Below, one piece after another: positions 42,597-50,905 of a stretch of 64,000 bases of DNA. Origin of the DNA: Schaedlerella arabinosiphila (GTDB lineage Bacteria > Bacillota > Clostridia > Lachnospirales > Lachnospiraceae); contig NZ_RHJS01000002.1 of assembly GCF_003885045.1 (NCBI RefSeq), positions 2,480,001-2,544,000 on the forward strand, written 5' to 3'. The notes under the pieces were generated by a model. That model was not told the origin of the DNA and ran no database searches. It was given only the letters and a program-made list of their open reading frames with translations. The stretch's first letter is position 1. Every line of letters starts with the position of its first letter. The translations under genes were made by a program, and so were the position numbers.

Positions 42597-42640
42597 CTTT
42601 AAGAAACGGTTTAAGAATCTGTTAAGAATTAATTGTTAAT
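42597..42640 (+). promoter_or_regulatory. VanR-type operator 6 (plus strand)
   Basis: TTTAAGAAACGG, TTTAAGAATCTG, TTAAGAATTAA, then TTGTTAATC, spaced 11-12 bases, upstream of the plus-strand gene at 42665. Confidence 0.65.
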
Positions 42641-42664
42641 CTATCCTGATAAGGAGGTGAGACA

Positions 42665-43204
42665 ATGAGTATTCTAATGACGCCAAACAATATGCAAGAC
42701 GAGATAATGCGAAGGGGGGACCTAAAACAGACGGATATAAAGGAAGATTCCGTAAAAATCAGTAATTCTGCAAATCCAGATAGTGCAGCAAAAATCAGCA
42801 GATTCAATCCTGTCGGCAATTCTTCAGACACTAAAAAAGCTACTCAGCCAAATAGAATTGATACACGCCCGGCCTTTGACCAGTATACTCCCGAAAAACC
42901 CGATGGACAGAAATCATATGGCCACTACAAAATGGTTGCGGATGAATATGGAAATCCCAAAGCCCAGTTCTTTGAACCTTCTAAAAATCTGGAAGAAAAA
43001 GAAAATGATACATCAATGACAGACGTTTCTGGCAAAAGTGATACAGAAAAATCCTCTGAGGGAAGCCAGAAACTTCAAAAATTAAAAAAGAAAAGACAGG
43101 AGTTAAAGCAACAGATATTATCTGAAGCGGATCCCAAAAAAGCTGAACAATTAAAAAAGAAACTGGCACTGATAGAAAGGAAAATAAAAAGTCAACAGAA
43201 ATAG
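42665..43204 (+). CDS. Hypothetical protein with C-terminal coiled coil
   Basis: 179 residues behind AAGGAGGTGAGACA. The N-terminal two thirds are disordered and polar. The last 45 residues form a Lys/Glu-rich coiled coil (KLQKLKKKRQELKQQILSEA, KKLALIERKIKSQQ). No signal peptide. It belongs to the VanR-type regulon by its operator. A terminator (43214-43249) follows. Not recognised. Confidence 0.75.
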   Translation: MSILMTPNNMQDEIMRRGDLKQTDIKEDSVKISNSANPDSAAKISRFNPVGNSSDTKKATQPNRIDTRPAFDQYTPEKPDGQKSYGHYKMVADEYGNPKAQFFEPSKNLEEKENDTSMTDVSGKSDTEKSSEGSQKLQKLKKKRQELKQQILSEADPKKAEQLKKKLALIERKIKSQQK

Positions 43205-43213
43205 TTAAATATT

Positions 43214-43249
43214 CCCCGTTGAATGGGTGAAACACCTTTTCAGCGGGGG
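43214..43249 (+). terminator. Terminator of the coiled-coil gene
   Basis: CCCCGTTGAA, a 16-base loop, TTCAGCGGGG directly after the stop at 43204. Confidence 0.7.
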
Positions 43250-43262
43250 GTATTATTATGTA

Positions 43263-43532
43263 TTAACTGTTCTTGTCTTTCTTTCTGGCAGATAAATCCA
43301 TGATAGATTTTTTACTTATTCTTTTAACGTCTTTTAATATCTGCCGTGCACCTGGTTTACTTTTTCTTTTATGTGATTTTTTCTCTTTTTCTTTTTCAGA
43401 CTCTGTTTCAACCATTTCTTCCATACCCCTGTCTGAATGGGTCGCCTCTATATATTCCGGAGATAGCTTTTCCAGATTTAATGCATGATCCACATTCGCA
43501 GAAAAATTCATCATAACCACCATAGCAACCAC
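43263..43532 (-). CDS. Small basic protein with signal-like N-terminus
   Basis: 89 residues from an internal GTG/ATG, but the frame continues upstream through SRNHKLLVV to a GGAGGTG site at the very end of the GNAT gene, with no ATG, GTG or TTG at a proper distance. A non-AUG start (ATA or ATC) would give a signal-like segment NHKLLVVAMVVMMNFSANV. The mature part is charged (EKEKEKKSHKRKSKPGARQ). Not recognised. Part of the GNAT operon. Confidence 0.5.
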   Translation of the reverse strand: MVAMVVMMNFSANVDHALNLEKLSPEYIEATHSDRGMEEMVETESEKEKEKKSHKRKSKPGARQILKDVKRISKKSIMDLSARKKDKNS

Positions 43533-43555
43533 TAATAATTTATGATTTCTACTGA

Positions 43556-44071
43556 TTATTTCACCTCCCTCTCAAACCGAAAAAAACATTTCCCACCCAC
43601 AACATTACTTCTATACATATTTGGAGCTATATGATGGGAATTAAAAAATTCGACAGCTTTAAACCCGCATTTATTTAGATAAAAATGTATATTCCGCTTT
43701 TCATAATATGGTGTAACCGTTTCCCATATCATTGTTTCAGGATACATTTCCTCTATTTTCTTCCATGCAGCCAAGCCAATACCTTTGCCTTGACAGGACT
43801 GATTGATAAACAATAGATCCAGAAAATTGCGATGTGTTTTTTTATCGTTTACAACTACCGTCCCACCCACGATTTTTCCATTGGCGGTAATATAATATGT
43901 CTCCGCTCCTTTTGCATCCATTGATTCCTCAATATCCTTTCCTGGAATGACCTCTCCTTCTGACTGACCATATTCTTCTGTTGCAGCAGTCGCAAATGCT
44001 TTCTGGATATCTTTAATAAACCACTCTCTGTCATTTTCTTTAATAGGTACTAATGCTATATTCTGTTTCAT
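43556..44071 (-). CDS. GNAT-family N-acetyltransferase, copy 2
   Basis: 171 residues behind GCAGGAGGAAATTAAAA. Acetyl-CoA motif LFINQSCQGKGIGLAAWKKI (Q-G-K-G-I-G) and C-terminal [21 protein letters not shown]. Related to the GNAT at 27680. It may acetylate a small molecule or peptide; target unknown. It lies downstream of VanR-type operator 7. Confidence 0.88.
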   Translation of the reverse strand: MKQNIALVPIKENDREWFIKDIQKAFATAATEEYGQSEGEVIPGKDIEESMDAKGAETYYITANGKIVGGTVVVNDKKTHRNFLDLLFINQSCQGKGIGLAAWKKIEEMYPETMIWETVTPYYEKRNIHFYLNKCGFKAVEFFNSHHIAPNMYRSNVVGGKCFFRFEREVK

Positions 44072-44290
44072 TTTTAATTTCCTCCTGCTACTTTAAACAG
44101 ATATTCCCCACGCCATTTTCGCATCAATTTCACTGTTACCTCATAACGCATAACCGATACATTTTCTATACTGCCTTCGTTCTGCAAGGCTGCCGTTCCT
44201 CTGTTAATTCAGCTCATATTTTCACCTCATTATTTTCAATTTCATTTTTCCATATCTAGGATTTTTTTATTATAACAGAATATCCCTCTC

Positions 44291-44332
44291 TGATTCTTAA
44301 CAGAAACTAATCAATTCTTAACAATTCTTAAT
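44291..44332 (-). promoter_or_regulatory. VanR-type operator 7 (upstream of GNAT copy 2)
   Basis: Minus strand: TTAAGAATTG, TTAAGAATTGA, TTAGTTTCTG, TTAAGAATCAG, then TTATAAT as -10. The 300-base gap 44072-44375 holds this promoter and a short decayed frame (about 24 codons from MRYEVTVKLMRKW) just before the GNAT gene; nothing else is seen. Confidence 0.65.
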
Positions 44333-44375
44333 GCCTATGTAATCTTGTGCAGACTATTCTTCTTATTCTCTCCCG

Positions 44376-45071
44376 CTAATGTTCTTGCTTCCCGTCCATA
44401 GTACATTTTACGATCATCCTAATATTTGCTGAGGAACTGCATGTAGATAATATCATTTGTTTCTCCTTTTCCTTGTTATCCATCTCATATACACCATCCC
44501 TTTCTGTTACACCGCGACATTCTATGACTTCATATGTTAAAGTTTTTTCCGGCAGATAAATAAGCACCCTTCCCTGCTCTTTCCGAAAACCAGCATCCTG
44601 AAACTTCTTCAGATTGCTAAACATACTCCCATCTTTCATATTATGGCCATACAAAATCACCTTGCTGTCCATAAAGTCTGCCCGGTTCCGGTAATCCAAA
44701 AAAATACTGCCTGCCTTATTCGCCTTCCCATCAAAGGTATAATGAAGATAATGCTCATTATCCTTTCCCTGCACCACCGGGTAATCCACATTGATCCCCG
44801 GAATCTGAATCCATGCCACGATATCCCCATTGATCGCCCGAAGCCCATCAAAATCAATCTCCGGCAGATTTTCTTCCGGGTCTTCCTGGTTTTTTGACTT
44901 CCCTTTGGAATCTCTTCCTACATCCGGCTTCTCTATGATAAATTTTTGAAGTTTCTGGTACCCGGCAGATGCCTCGTGATAATCCTCCCATACCTGAAAT
45001 AAATATCCGCCTGCTGCCAAAAAAATGACTCCCAATATCACTAACAATACATACTCTTTTTTTCTGCTCAA
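44376..45071 (-). CDS. Class B sortase
   Basis: 231 residues from TTG (ACAGGAGGAG upstream); a longer frame would run through the terminator. N-terminal membrane anchor (EYVLLVILGVIFLAAGGYLF). Sortase B marks: AWIQIPGINVDYPVVQ, catalytic His in VILYGHNMKDGSMF (His143), Cys in LSTCSSS (Cys211) and Arg in NIRMIV (Arg218). It attaches proteins to the cell wall or assembles pili; the VaFE protein just upstream, with APKTG, is the likely substrate. Confidence 0.9.
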   Translation of the reverse strand: MSRKKEYVLLVILGVIFLAAGGYLFQVWEDYHEASAGYQKLQKFIIEKPDVGRDSKGKSKNQEDPEENLPEIDFDGLRAINGDIVAWIQIPGINVDYPVVQGKDNEHYLHYTFDGKANKAGSIFLDYRNRADFMDSKVILYGHNMKDGSMFSNLKKFQDAGFRKEQGRVLIYLPEKTLTYEVIECRGVTERDGVYEMDNKEKEKQMILSTCSSSANIRMIVKCTMDGKQEH

Positions 45072-45133
45072 AACACATCTCCTCCTGTCTGCTCGAATCT
45101 GCTGCCAGCCATTTTTCTTACACTGGCGCAACG

Positions 45134-45179
45134 AAAAAAAGCCGCCATACCAACATTTCATTGTCAGTACGGCAGCTTT
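45134..45179 (-). terminator. Terminator between the surface protein and sortase genes
   Basis: Minus strand: AAAGCTGCCGTAC, loop, GTATGGCGGCTTT with seven T. It limits sortase expression relative to the surface protein. Confidence 0.8.
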
Positions 45180-45216
45180 CTACCTTTTTGCTACTTTTTT
45201 CCGGTTCATCCTGCTT

Positions 45217-48200
45217 TTAAAACTTTTTCCTGCGGATACGGATAATCACAGCAACAATTCCTGCAAGTGCCACCACGAAGACAGCAATCGGAATCCAAAG
45301 ATTTGTCGTATCCCCCGTTTTCGGAGCATCCGGTGTATCCGCAGGCTTTTCCGGCTCTGTCGGTACTTCCGTCAGCTTTACGGTCTGACTTTCTGCTTCT
45401 ATATCTTCATGATTGGTCAGCTCTATCTCTTTTTCCTTGTCCTCTTCTTTCACCGTAACAAAAAGCTTTTCAAAGACAACCACATCGTGCCTCTTAAGCG
45501 CCTCTGCATCAAAGGTAAAGGTGACATCGGCGGTTCCTTCCGATTTTTCCGGTTTAAAAGTCGTTTCCGCGGTTACAGGCTTCCCATCTATCAGTACTTC
45601 TTTTCCGGTCTCTTTATCCATCAGGGTTCCGACAAGCCGATAGGATTCCCCGGCAATCAGGCCCTTATAAGCAACCGTATCTATGATCTGTGTCTCCTTC
45701 TCTGCAAATGCCTCCTGATCCCCGTCTTTCCCGTCTTTTGCAGTTGTGCCAATCTCCGGGAAATAGATGCTCTGTGGAGCCGAATTAATATCCGCATGAA
45801 CCGCAATCTCCTTCTCCTGATAGGAAACGGATTCAAATGCAACGATTGTTTTTCCCCTTAAAGCGCTGGCATCAAAGGTAAAGGATAATTCCACGCTTCC
45901 TTCCTCTTCCTCCGGCGTAAATGTAAGCTCGGAAGTCACCGGCTTTTTATCTACTAACAGCGGCTCCCCGCTCTCCTTATCCATCAGGGTTCCGGTCAGC
46001 TTATATTCCTTCCCCGGAACCAGATGATAGGAAACCGTATCTGTAATCGTCAGTTCTTCTTTTGGCAGCGCCATCTGGCTTCCGGTCTCCGGGCAGATCG
46101 CTTTCGTGCCAATCTCCGGGAAGAACATCTGCTGGTCCTTAAATTCCGGATCGGCATGCATCCCCACCTCTTTTTCTTCCTGGGTAATGGATTCATAGAT
46201 CACCGTATTTTTGCCCTTCAGGGAGCTTCCATCAAAGGTAAACACCACATCCACCGTACCCTCGCTCTCCTTCGGCGTAAATGTGGTCTGGGCGGTAATC
46301 GGCTCCTCCCCGTCTAAAAGCGGTTCCTCGGTTTCCACATCCATCAGCTTTCCGGTTGCCACATACTCCAGATCCGGCACCAGGCCCTTAAAGAAAATCG
46401 TATCCGTCAGCTTGACTTTCTCATCCGCACTGGAAATATTTTCTTCCGTATCCGAATCCTTTGCCTTTGTGCCGATCTCCGGGAAAGAAATCTGCTGGTC
46501 TGTATCCTTTAAATCTGCATGGACCGCCAGCTTCTGCCCGTCCTGCTGAAGCTCCTCAAAGATGACCGTCGTTTTCCCCTCTAAAGAAGTTGCATCAAAG
46601 GTAAATGCGACCTCTACCTTTCCGGAAGATTTCTTTGCGGTAAATTCCGTCTCAGCGGTTACTGGTTTTTCATCAATTAGGACAGCCTCCCCAGTCTCTG
46701 CATCCATGAGCGTACCGATTACTTTGTATTTCTGCCCTTTCTTCAGCCCAGAATATTCCACCGTATCAATCAGTGTCACTTCCTTTTCCGGCTTGCTCAT
46801 GTGGGTGCCGGTCTCCTGATCTAACGCAGTGGTTCCGATCTCAATCTGATCGTCTGTAAGCGTCCCTAAATCTACCGTAACGGAATCTTTATAGATGGTC
46901 ACCTCGAACTTCAAAAGATCCATACTATCATTTGCCTTGCAACGCTGTTCTTCCACCGTATAAGTATCATAGATCAGCGCGCCTTTGGAATCGTCCGGTT
47001 TGGAAGTTCCAAACCATACTCCGTCCTCCGAAGTCTTCCCCTGATTGGTGTTATGGGTATGCTTATTCCATTTTGCAGCTGTACTGGCATAACCGTTCTT
47101 ATCTGTTACAATCGTATGGCTTTCCCCGGTGGTTACAGAGGTAATGGAAAACGGAATATCAGAAAGCCGTTTCTGCTCCCCGTCTGACACTTTTACCAGT
47201 TCCAGATCCCCGCGGATGACCTGGTTTAAGATTGCCTTGTCCTCCGAAGTCAGATCCACAATCTCACCGTCTTTTACGATGTCAAATTCCGTAGAAAGCT
47301 TCCCCTCATTCAGATAGCCTTCCGGCGCCTTCGTCTCGTCCACGCGGTAATGCCCGAAGGGAAGTGCATCCTTCTTTGTGGAAGCGGTTCCCTTGCCGTC
47401 TGTTGCCAGGCTCATTACAACCTGATTTTTCGTATAGGTCTTCCCCTCCACAATCACCGGATGGTCATTTAAGGAAGTGATAGTAAATACTGCGCCCTCT
47501 AAGGACGCGCTGCCCTGTGGCTCTGCCTTCTTCGTTTCCAGATCGCGCTTCTGTACTTTTACTCCTCCACGGTAAATCTGCTCCTCCACGGAGGACGCAT
47601 TATAACAGGATACCGTTTCCTTTCCGCCGCCAGCGGTAATCTTCTGTACAAATACCGTATCATTGGCAAAATATCCGGCCGGAGCTTTCGTCTCCTGTAC
47701 CGTTACCGTTCCAAGGGGAAGACAAGGCGTTTTCCCGTCTGCCTGAGTATAAAATGCATCCCCGGATACGAAATAACTCTTGGAAAAATGCGCTTTCCCT
47801 TCCGCATCTGTCTTAAAAATCCAAGTCCGCGCCGGTTTCGCACCGCCTGCAGCCGGATCCGTATCAGACTGCTCCGTATAAAACTTCACCGTAAACTGCG
47901 CTTCTGCCAAGGAAGCGCATCCCTGTGGCTCCGCTTTTTTCATCTCCTTGTCCAGCTTCTGAAGGAGCAGATCCATCGGCTGATTCTGCGGAACTTCCGT
48001 TACCGCAAGCGCGGTTGTCTTTTCCGGCTCCACGGTGACATTGTGTGCGGTCACATCTACGATATAGCCCTTTGATGCAGTCAGCTCTTTCACGCTATAG
48101 CTTCCCGCTTCCAGCTCCCCGGATTTTGCGTAACCGTTCTGATCTGTCGTTAATTTTGCCACCTGCTTTTCTCCCTTATAAATGCCATATTCCGCACCTT

Positions 48201-48852
48201 TTAGGGAGTAATTACCGTTCCCATCGGAAACCGCTGCATTGGCAGAGGATTTACGAAGTTCAATATAACCGTAAGGAACCTGATACCAGCTCCCTACCAA
48301 TGTCTGGCTGCCTCTTCCCGGAATGATGAAGGCCCGGAAGGTCTCCGGAGGCGCTGGAAGATCTTTGATGGCATTTGCCACTTCCACCGCCTTGTCAATA
48401 TAGCTCTGTGGCGCACCGTAAAAAGCGCCGGTAGAAGCGGAATAATCCGCATAAATATAAGCGACCACCAGATGCCCGATCACATAGGAATTATCATCCG
48501 ACCAGCCGCTTAAATACTGATTTTTGATATGCTTATCATACCCGTACCCACCGTTCAAGTAATACAGCGCCTTCCTAAGAGGCGAGCTATTCCCCAGCAG
48601 GTTATAGGAATAGGTTCCAGAGGGCGGTGTGGATTCCTTCGGCTCCACACAATAGGCCGTATTGCTCCCGTCAAAGGTCATACGGGATGTGGAATAGCTT
48701 CCATACGGGATATGGGCTCCCGCATGATAATTAATGGTGCCGTCTGCCGCATAAACCGGCATACTATTAGAAAGTAATGCGCTTGCCACTACAAGGACTA
48801 CCAGCAAAAAAGCGGACAGCCTGTGCAAAAACTGCTTTGCGTTTTTTATCAT
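45217..48852 (-). CDS. Large LPxTG-like surface protein with SpaA and four VaFE repeats
   Basis: 1211 residues from MIKNAKQFLHRL (AAGGGAGGAAATTT upstream). Signal peptide about 1-33. A thioester-like N-terminal domain has AYCVEPKESTPPSG (the Cys) but the region where the reactive Gln is expected reads YVIGHLVVAYIYA. Several SpaA/Cna-B domains follow (KGYIVDVTAHNV, APAGYFANDT, APEGYLNEG). Four tandem repeats with GTLMDxETGE, PVTAETxF and TxVxFE have the VaFE pattern. The end is PDAPKTGDTT, a hydrophobic helix and RIRRKKF. A pilin-like adhesin for cell contact or mating. Confidence 0.9.
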   Translation of the reverse strand: MIKNAKQFLHRLSAFLLVVLVVASALLSNSMPVYAADGTINYHAGAHIPYGSYSTSRMTFDGSNTAYCVEPKESTPPSGTYSYNLLGNSSPLRKALYYLNGGYGYDKHIKNQYLSGWSDDNSYVIGHLVVAYIYADYSASTGAFYGAPQSYIDKAVEVANAIKDLPAPPETFRAFIIPGRGSQTLVGSWYQVPYGYIELRKSSANAAVSDGNGNYSLKGAEYGIYKGEKQVAKLTTDQNGYAKSGELEAGSYSVKELTASKGYIVDVTAHNVTVEPEKTTALAVTEVPQNQPMDLLLQKLDKEMKKAEPQGCASLAEAQFTVKFYTEQSDTDPAAGGAKPARTWIFKTDAEGKAHFSKSYFVSGDAFYTQADGKTPCLPLGTVTVQETKAPAGYFANDTVFVQKITAGGGKETVSCYNASSVEEQIYRGGVKVQKRDLETKKAEPQGSASLEGAVFTITSLNDHPVIVEGKTYTKNQVVMSLATDGKGTASTKKDALPFGHYRVDETKAPEGYLNEGKLSTEFDIVKDGEIVDLTSEDKAILNQVIRGDLELVKVSDGEQKRLSDIPFSITSVTTGESHTIVTDKNGYASTAAKWNKHTHNTNQGKTSEDGVWFGTSKPDDSKGALIYDTYTVEEQRCKANDSMDLLKFEVTIYKDSVTVDLGTLTDDQIEIGTTALDQETGTHMSKPEKEVTLIDTVEYSGLKKGQKYKVIGTLMDAETGEAVLIDEKPVTAETEFTAKKSSGKVEVAFTFDATSLEGKTTVIFEELQQDGQKLAVHADLKDTDQQISFPEIGTKAKDSDTEENISSADEKVKLTDTIFFKGLVPDLEYVATGKLMDVETEEPLLDGEEPITAQTTFTPKESEGTVDVVFTFDGSSLKGKNTVIYESITQEEKEVGMHADPEFKDQQMFFPEIGTKAICPETGSQMALPKEELTITDTVSYHLVPGKEYKLTGTLMDKESGEPLLVDKKPVTSELTFTPEEEEGSVELSFTFDASALRGKTIVAFESVSYQEKEIAVHADINSAPQSIYFPEIGTTAKDGKDGDQEAFAEKETQIIDTVAYKGLIAGESYRLVGTLMDKETGKEVLIDGKPVTAETTFKPEKSEGTADVTFTFDAEALKRHDVVVFEKLFVTVKEEDKEKEIELTNHEDIEAESQTVKLTEVPTEPEKPADTPDAPKTGDTTNLWIPIAVFVVALAGIVAVIIRIRRKKF

Positions 48853-48976
48853 AAATTTCCTCCCTTGAAATTTCATTTTGTCATCGTATTACAAAAAACA
48901 AATACAAAAACCGGTGGGCTGCGTGTCCCCATACTTCCTCTCCTCCTTTCTTTTTGCCGTATACATAGAAACGCGT

Positions 48977-49033
48977 ATCAGGGCATAAAAAAACGGAACT
49001 GTATCAAACAGCCCCGCTTTTCTATGCCCTGAT
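48977..49033 (-). terminator. Nested leader hairpin and terminator upstream of the surface-protein gene
   Basis: An 11-base outer stem, ATCAGGGCATA / TATGCCCTGAT, encloses CGGGGCTG / CAGTTCCG and seven T (minus strand). It lies about 120 bases before the surface-protein start, so it attenuates that transcript. Similar nested terminators are at 54.15 and 58.31 kb. Confidence 0.65.
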
Positions 49034-49089
49034 GGATGTTGGAAATGAAAGAACTGCCGCCGGCGGCTCTTCCCGCACATGACGGCATG

Positions 49090-49121
49090 AAAAAAGCCCT
49101 GAAACATACCTGCTCCAGAGC
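49090..49121 (-). terminator. Terminator upstream of the surface-protein leader
   Basis: Minus strand: GCTCTG, loop, CAGGGC and six T. Probably ends, or conditionally ends, transcription from the primase operon. Confidence 0.55.
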
Positions 49122-49167
49122 CTTTATTTACCTCTATTCTCTTTTATTTATAACCGTATTCGGCAAC

Positions 49168-49471
49168 CTATTTTTCAGACAGCTCCAGCGGAACGATTGT
49201 AAGCGTTTTTCCCATGGATACCAGCAATTTTAAAATTGTTGATAACTGGGGATCCGTTTTTCCGCTTTCCATCCTTGCAATCACAGACTGCTTAACTCCT
49301 GTCATATCCTCCAATTCCCTTTGCGATATATGCTTTTCCTTTCTGGTCCTTATTCTCTCCTACCAACTTAATCATCAAATCATTTGCGTTAATTTCTTCC
49401 GCCGAATAATGTTTCTTTCTGTATTCGCTCCAGCTTTCCCCTACTGGGGAAATTTTCTTTACATTATCCAT
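49168..49471 (-). pseudogene. Frameshifted HigA-type antitoxin with toxin-tail relic
   Basis: From the ATG at 49471 the frame reads MDNVKKISPVGESWSEYRKK and ends early. After a shift near the GGAGAG codons another frame reads RTRKEKHISQRELEDMTG, then VKQSVIARMESGKTDPQL and LKLLVSMGKTLTIVPL to the stop at 49168, a typical HigA/XRE antitoxin. The toxin upstream survives only as a tail (RFMEDFKKRSREDG) whose stop overlaps the ATG. Both are decayed. Confidence 0.7.
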
Positions 49472-49565
49472 CTTCCCTGCTCCTTTTCTTGAAATCTTCC
49501 ATAAACCTTTTCAATCTTTCTCTTTGATGTCTTCTGCGTTCTGACAATTAAATACATTGTACCAA

Positions 49566-50810
49566 CTAAGCGGCAGCTTTTTCATAGAAATCTTCCGGTT
49601 TCCGAAGCTCCCAGTCATCAATCCCTTTATACTGCCCCTGCCACATGCCTTCTCCATCGGTATCCCACGCCGCGCGGCTGCAGCTTAAGGAAAGTTCCTC
49701 ACAAATCTCATAAAGTTTAAGACACCCTTTGCGGATCTGCTCCCGCTTTTCCTTCTTTTTCGGGCATTCCAGGCCATATGCATTACAGGTCCTGCATTCC
49801 GGTCCATAATCCTCGTGGCAGTCAAGGCGCATCAGCTTGTCCATATCATTTGCTTCTACCACTTCCTGAAGCCCCTGCTCCTTTAACTGAATGAGCATCT
49901 GCTTAAGCTCCTTGTGGTTCATTACTCCAGGATTCCCGATGTAAGTTTCCCCGGTCCTCTGGTGGGTGATCTCCGCCTTTAAAATCCCTTCCGTCACAAA
50001 CACCCTCCGTACATCTGGATCTCCGGAAAGGCTCACCGGGCTTCCCGGTGAACACCCCTTATTCAGCTTTGCACTGCTAAGCCAGATATACTTCCGCTTC
50101 TGATAAGGGACATCAAGCCGGATCTGGAACGCTGCCAAACGGCCGTCAAAAGACCAGACCGGACAGAGATAACCGCTGTTCTTTTTATAAAAGGCAATCT
50201 CCCAGTCACCATTCCGGTTGACGAAGAATCCAGGCACACCCATAAGGTTGCAGCCAGATTTTATGAGTCTCCTTGCAATCGACACGGAATCCTCAGCACA
50301 GGTACTTCGATACCCCAGCTGCTCCATCCGGGAAATCTCCTCTTCCGTCAGGCCGCGCCTCCTAAGATCTTCCTTATGCCGGTAAGATAATTTTAACAGC
50401 TTCAGCATCTCCCGGTAGACCGTATCCCTCTTTTCATAGTCCACCGGCTCTGCCAGCTGCTCCTTACACCGCTTTTCTCTTAACAGCACCCGCTTCTCGC
50501 GCATCTTACATTCCTGTATCCCCATCGGCAGTTCTTCCTGTATCTTCCAATAAGCCCGCTGGTAACGGTTCTCCCCATAGATTCCATTCAAATCCGCATA
50601 CAAAGTCAGCATATTGCCGCCTGCTCCGCAATGGAAACAATGGTAGACATTGACCAGTTCGCCGTTCTTGATCACAATAAAATTGCACTTTCCTCTCTCA
50701 TCCCCACAGAAAGGGCAGACCACATTGTAGGAATCCTCATTACCGCCGGGCAGTCTCTGCACTCCTAGCAGTGTGCCCACCTCCGTAATGGTAAATGGTT
50801 TTGCTTTCAT
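49566..50810 (-). CDS. CHC2 zinc-finger DNA primase-like protein
   Basis: 414 residues from MKAKPFTITEVG (AGGAGTGAGAAG upstream). An N-terminal CHC2-type zinc finger: VCPFCGDERGKCNF and VYHCFHCGAGGN. The central part has WSFDGRLAAFQIRLD and RRVFVTEGILKAEI, the TOPRIM-like signature of phage and plasmid primases (DUF3854 type). The C-terminal part has further Cys (CRTCNAYGLECPKK). It primes replication of the element. The last gene of the replication/transfer operon in view; an internal terminator lies before it. Confidence 0.85.
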   Translation of the reverse strand: MKAKPFTITEVGTLLGVQRLPGGNEDSYNVVCPFCGDERGKCNFIVIKNGELVNVYHCFHCGAGGNMLTLYADLNGIYGENRYQRAYWKIQEELPMGIQECKMREKRVLLREKRCKEQLAEPVDYEKRDTVYREMLKLLKLSYRHKEDLRRRGLTEEEISRMEQLGYRSTCAEDSVSIARRLIKSGCNLMGVPGFFVNRNGDWEIAFYKKNSGYLCPVWSFDGRLAAFQIRLDVPYQKRKYIWLSSAKLNKGCSPGSPVSLSGDPDVRRVFVTEGILKAEITHQRTGETYIGNPGVMNHKELKQMLIQLKEQGLQEVVEANDMDKLMRLDCHEDYGPECRTCNAYGLECPKKKEKREQIRKGCLKLYEICEELSLSCSRAAWDTDGEGMWQGQYKGIDDWELRKPEDFYEKAAA

Positions 50811-50863
50811 CTTCTCACTCCTAACCGCAGAACCTGCAGCTGGCAGGATCTTTAGTATACTGA

Positions 50864-50894
50864 TAAAAAACATGGCCCCGTAATAGGACCATGT
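50864..50894 (-). terminator. Intrinsic terminator between ERF and primase genes
   Basis: Minus strand: ACATGGTCC, loop, GGGGCCATGT and six T. It is inside the operon, upstream of the primase start at 50810. Confidence 0.8.
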
Positions 50895-50905
50895 CTGTTC
50901 ATTCT

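Noticed and set aside
42665..43204. Possible conjugation or phage protein by coiled coil
   Set aside because: Only composition supports it. The operator places it in the envelope regulon, so I left it as hypothetical.
45025..45861. Plus-strand frame of 278 codons across the sortase and surface-protein ends
   Set aside because: It is antisense to two well-supported genes and a terminator, and His/Phe/Arg-rich as expected for a shadow.
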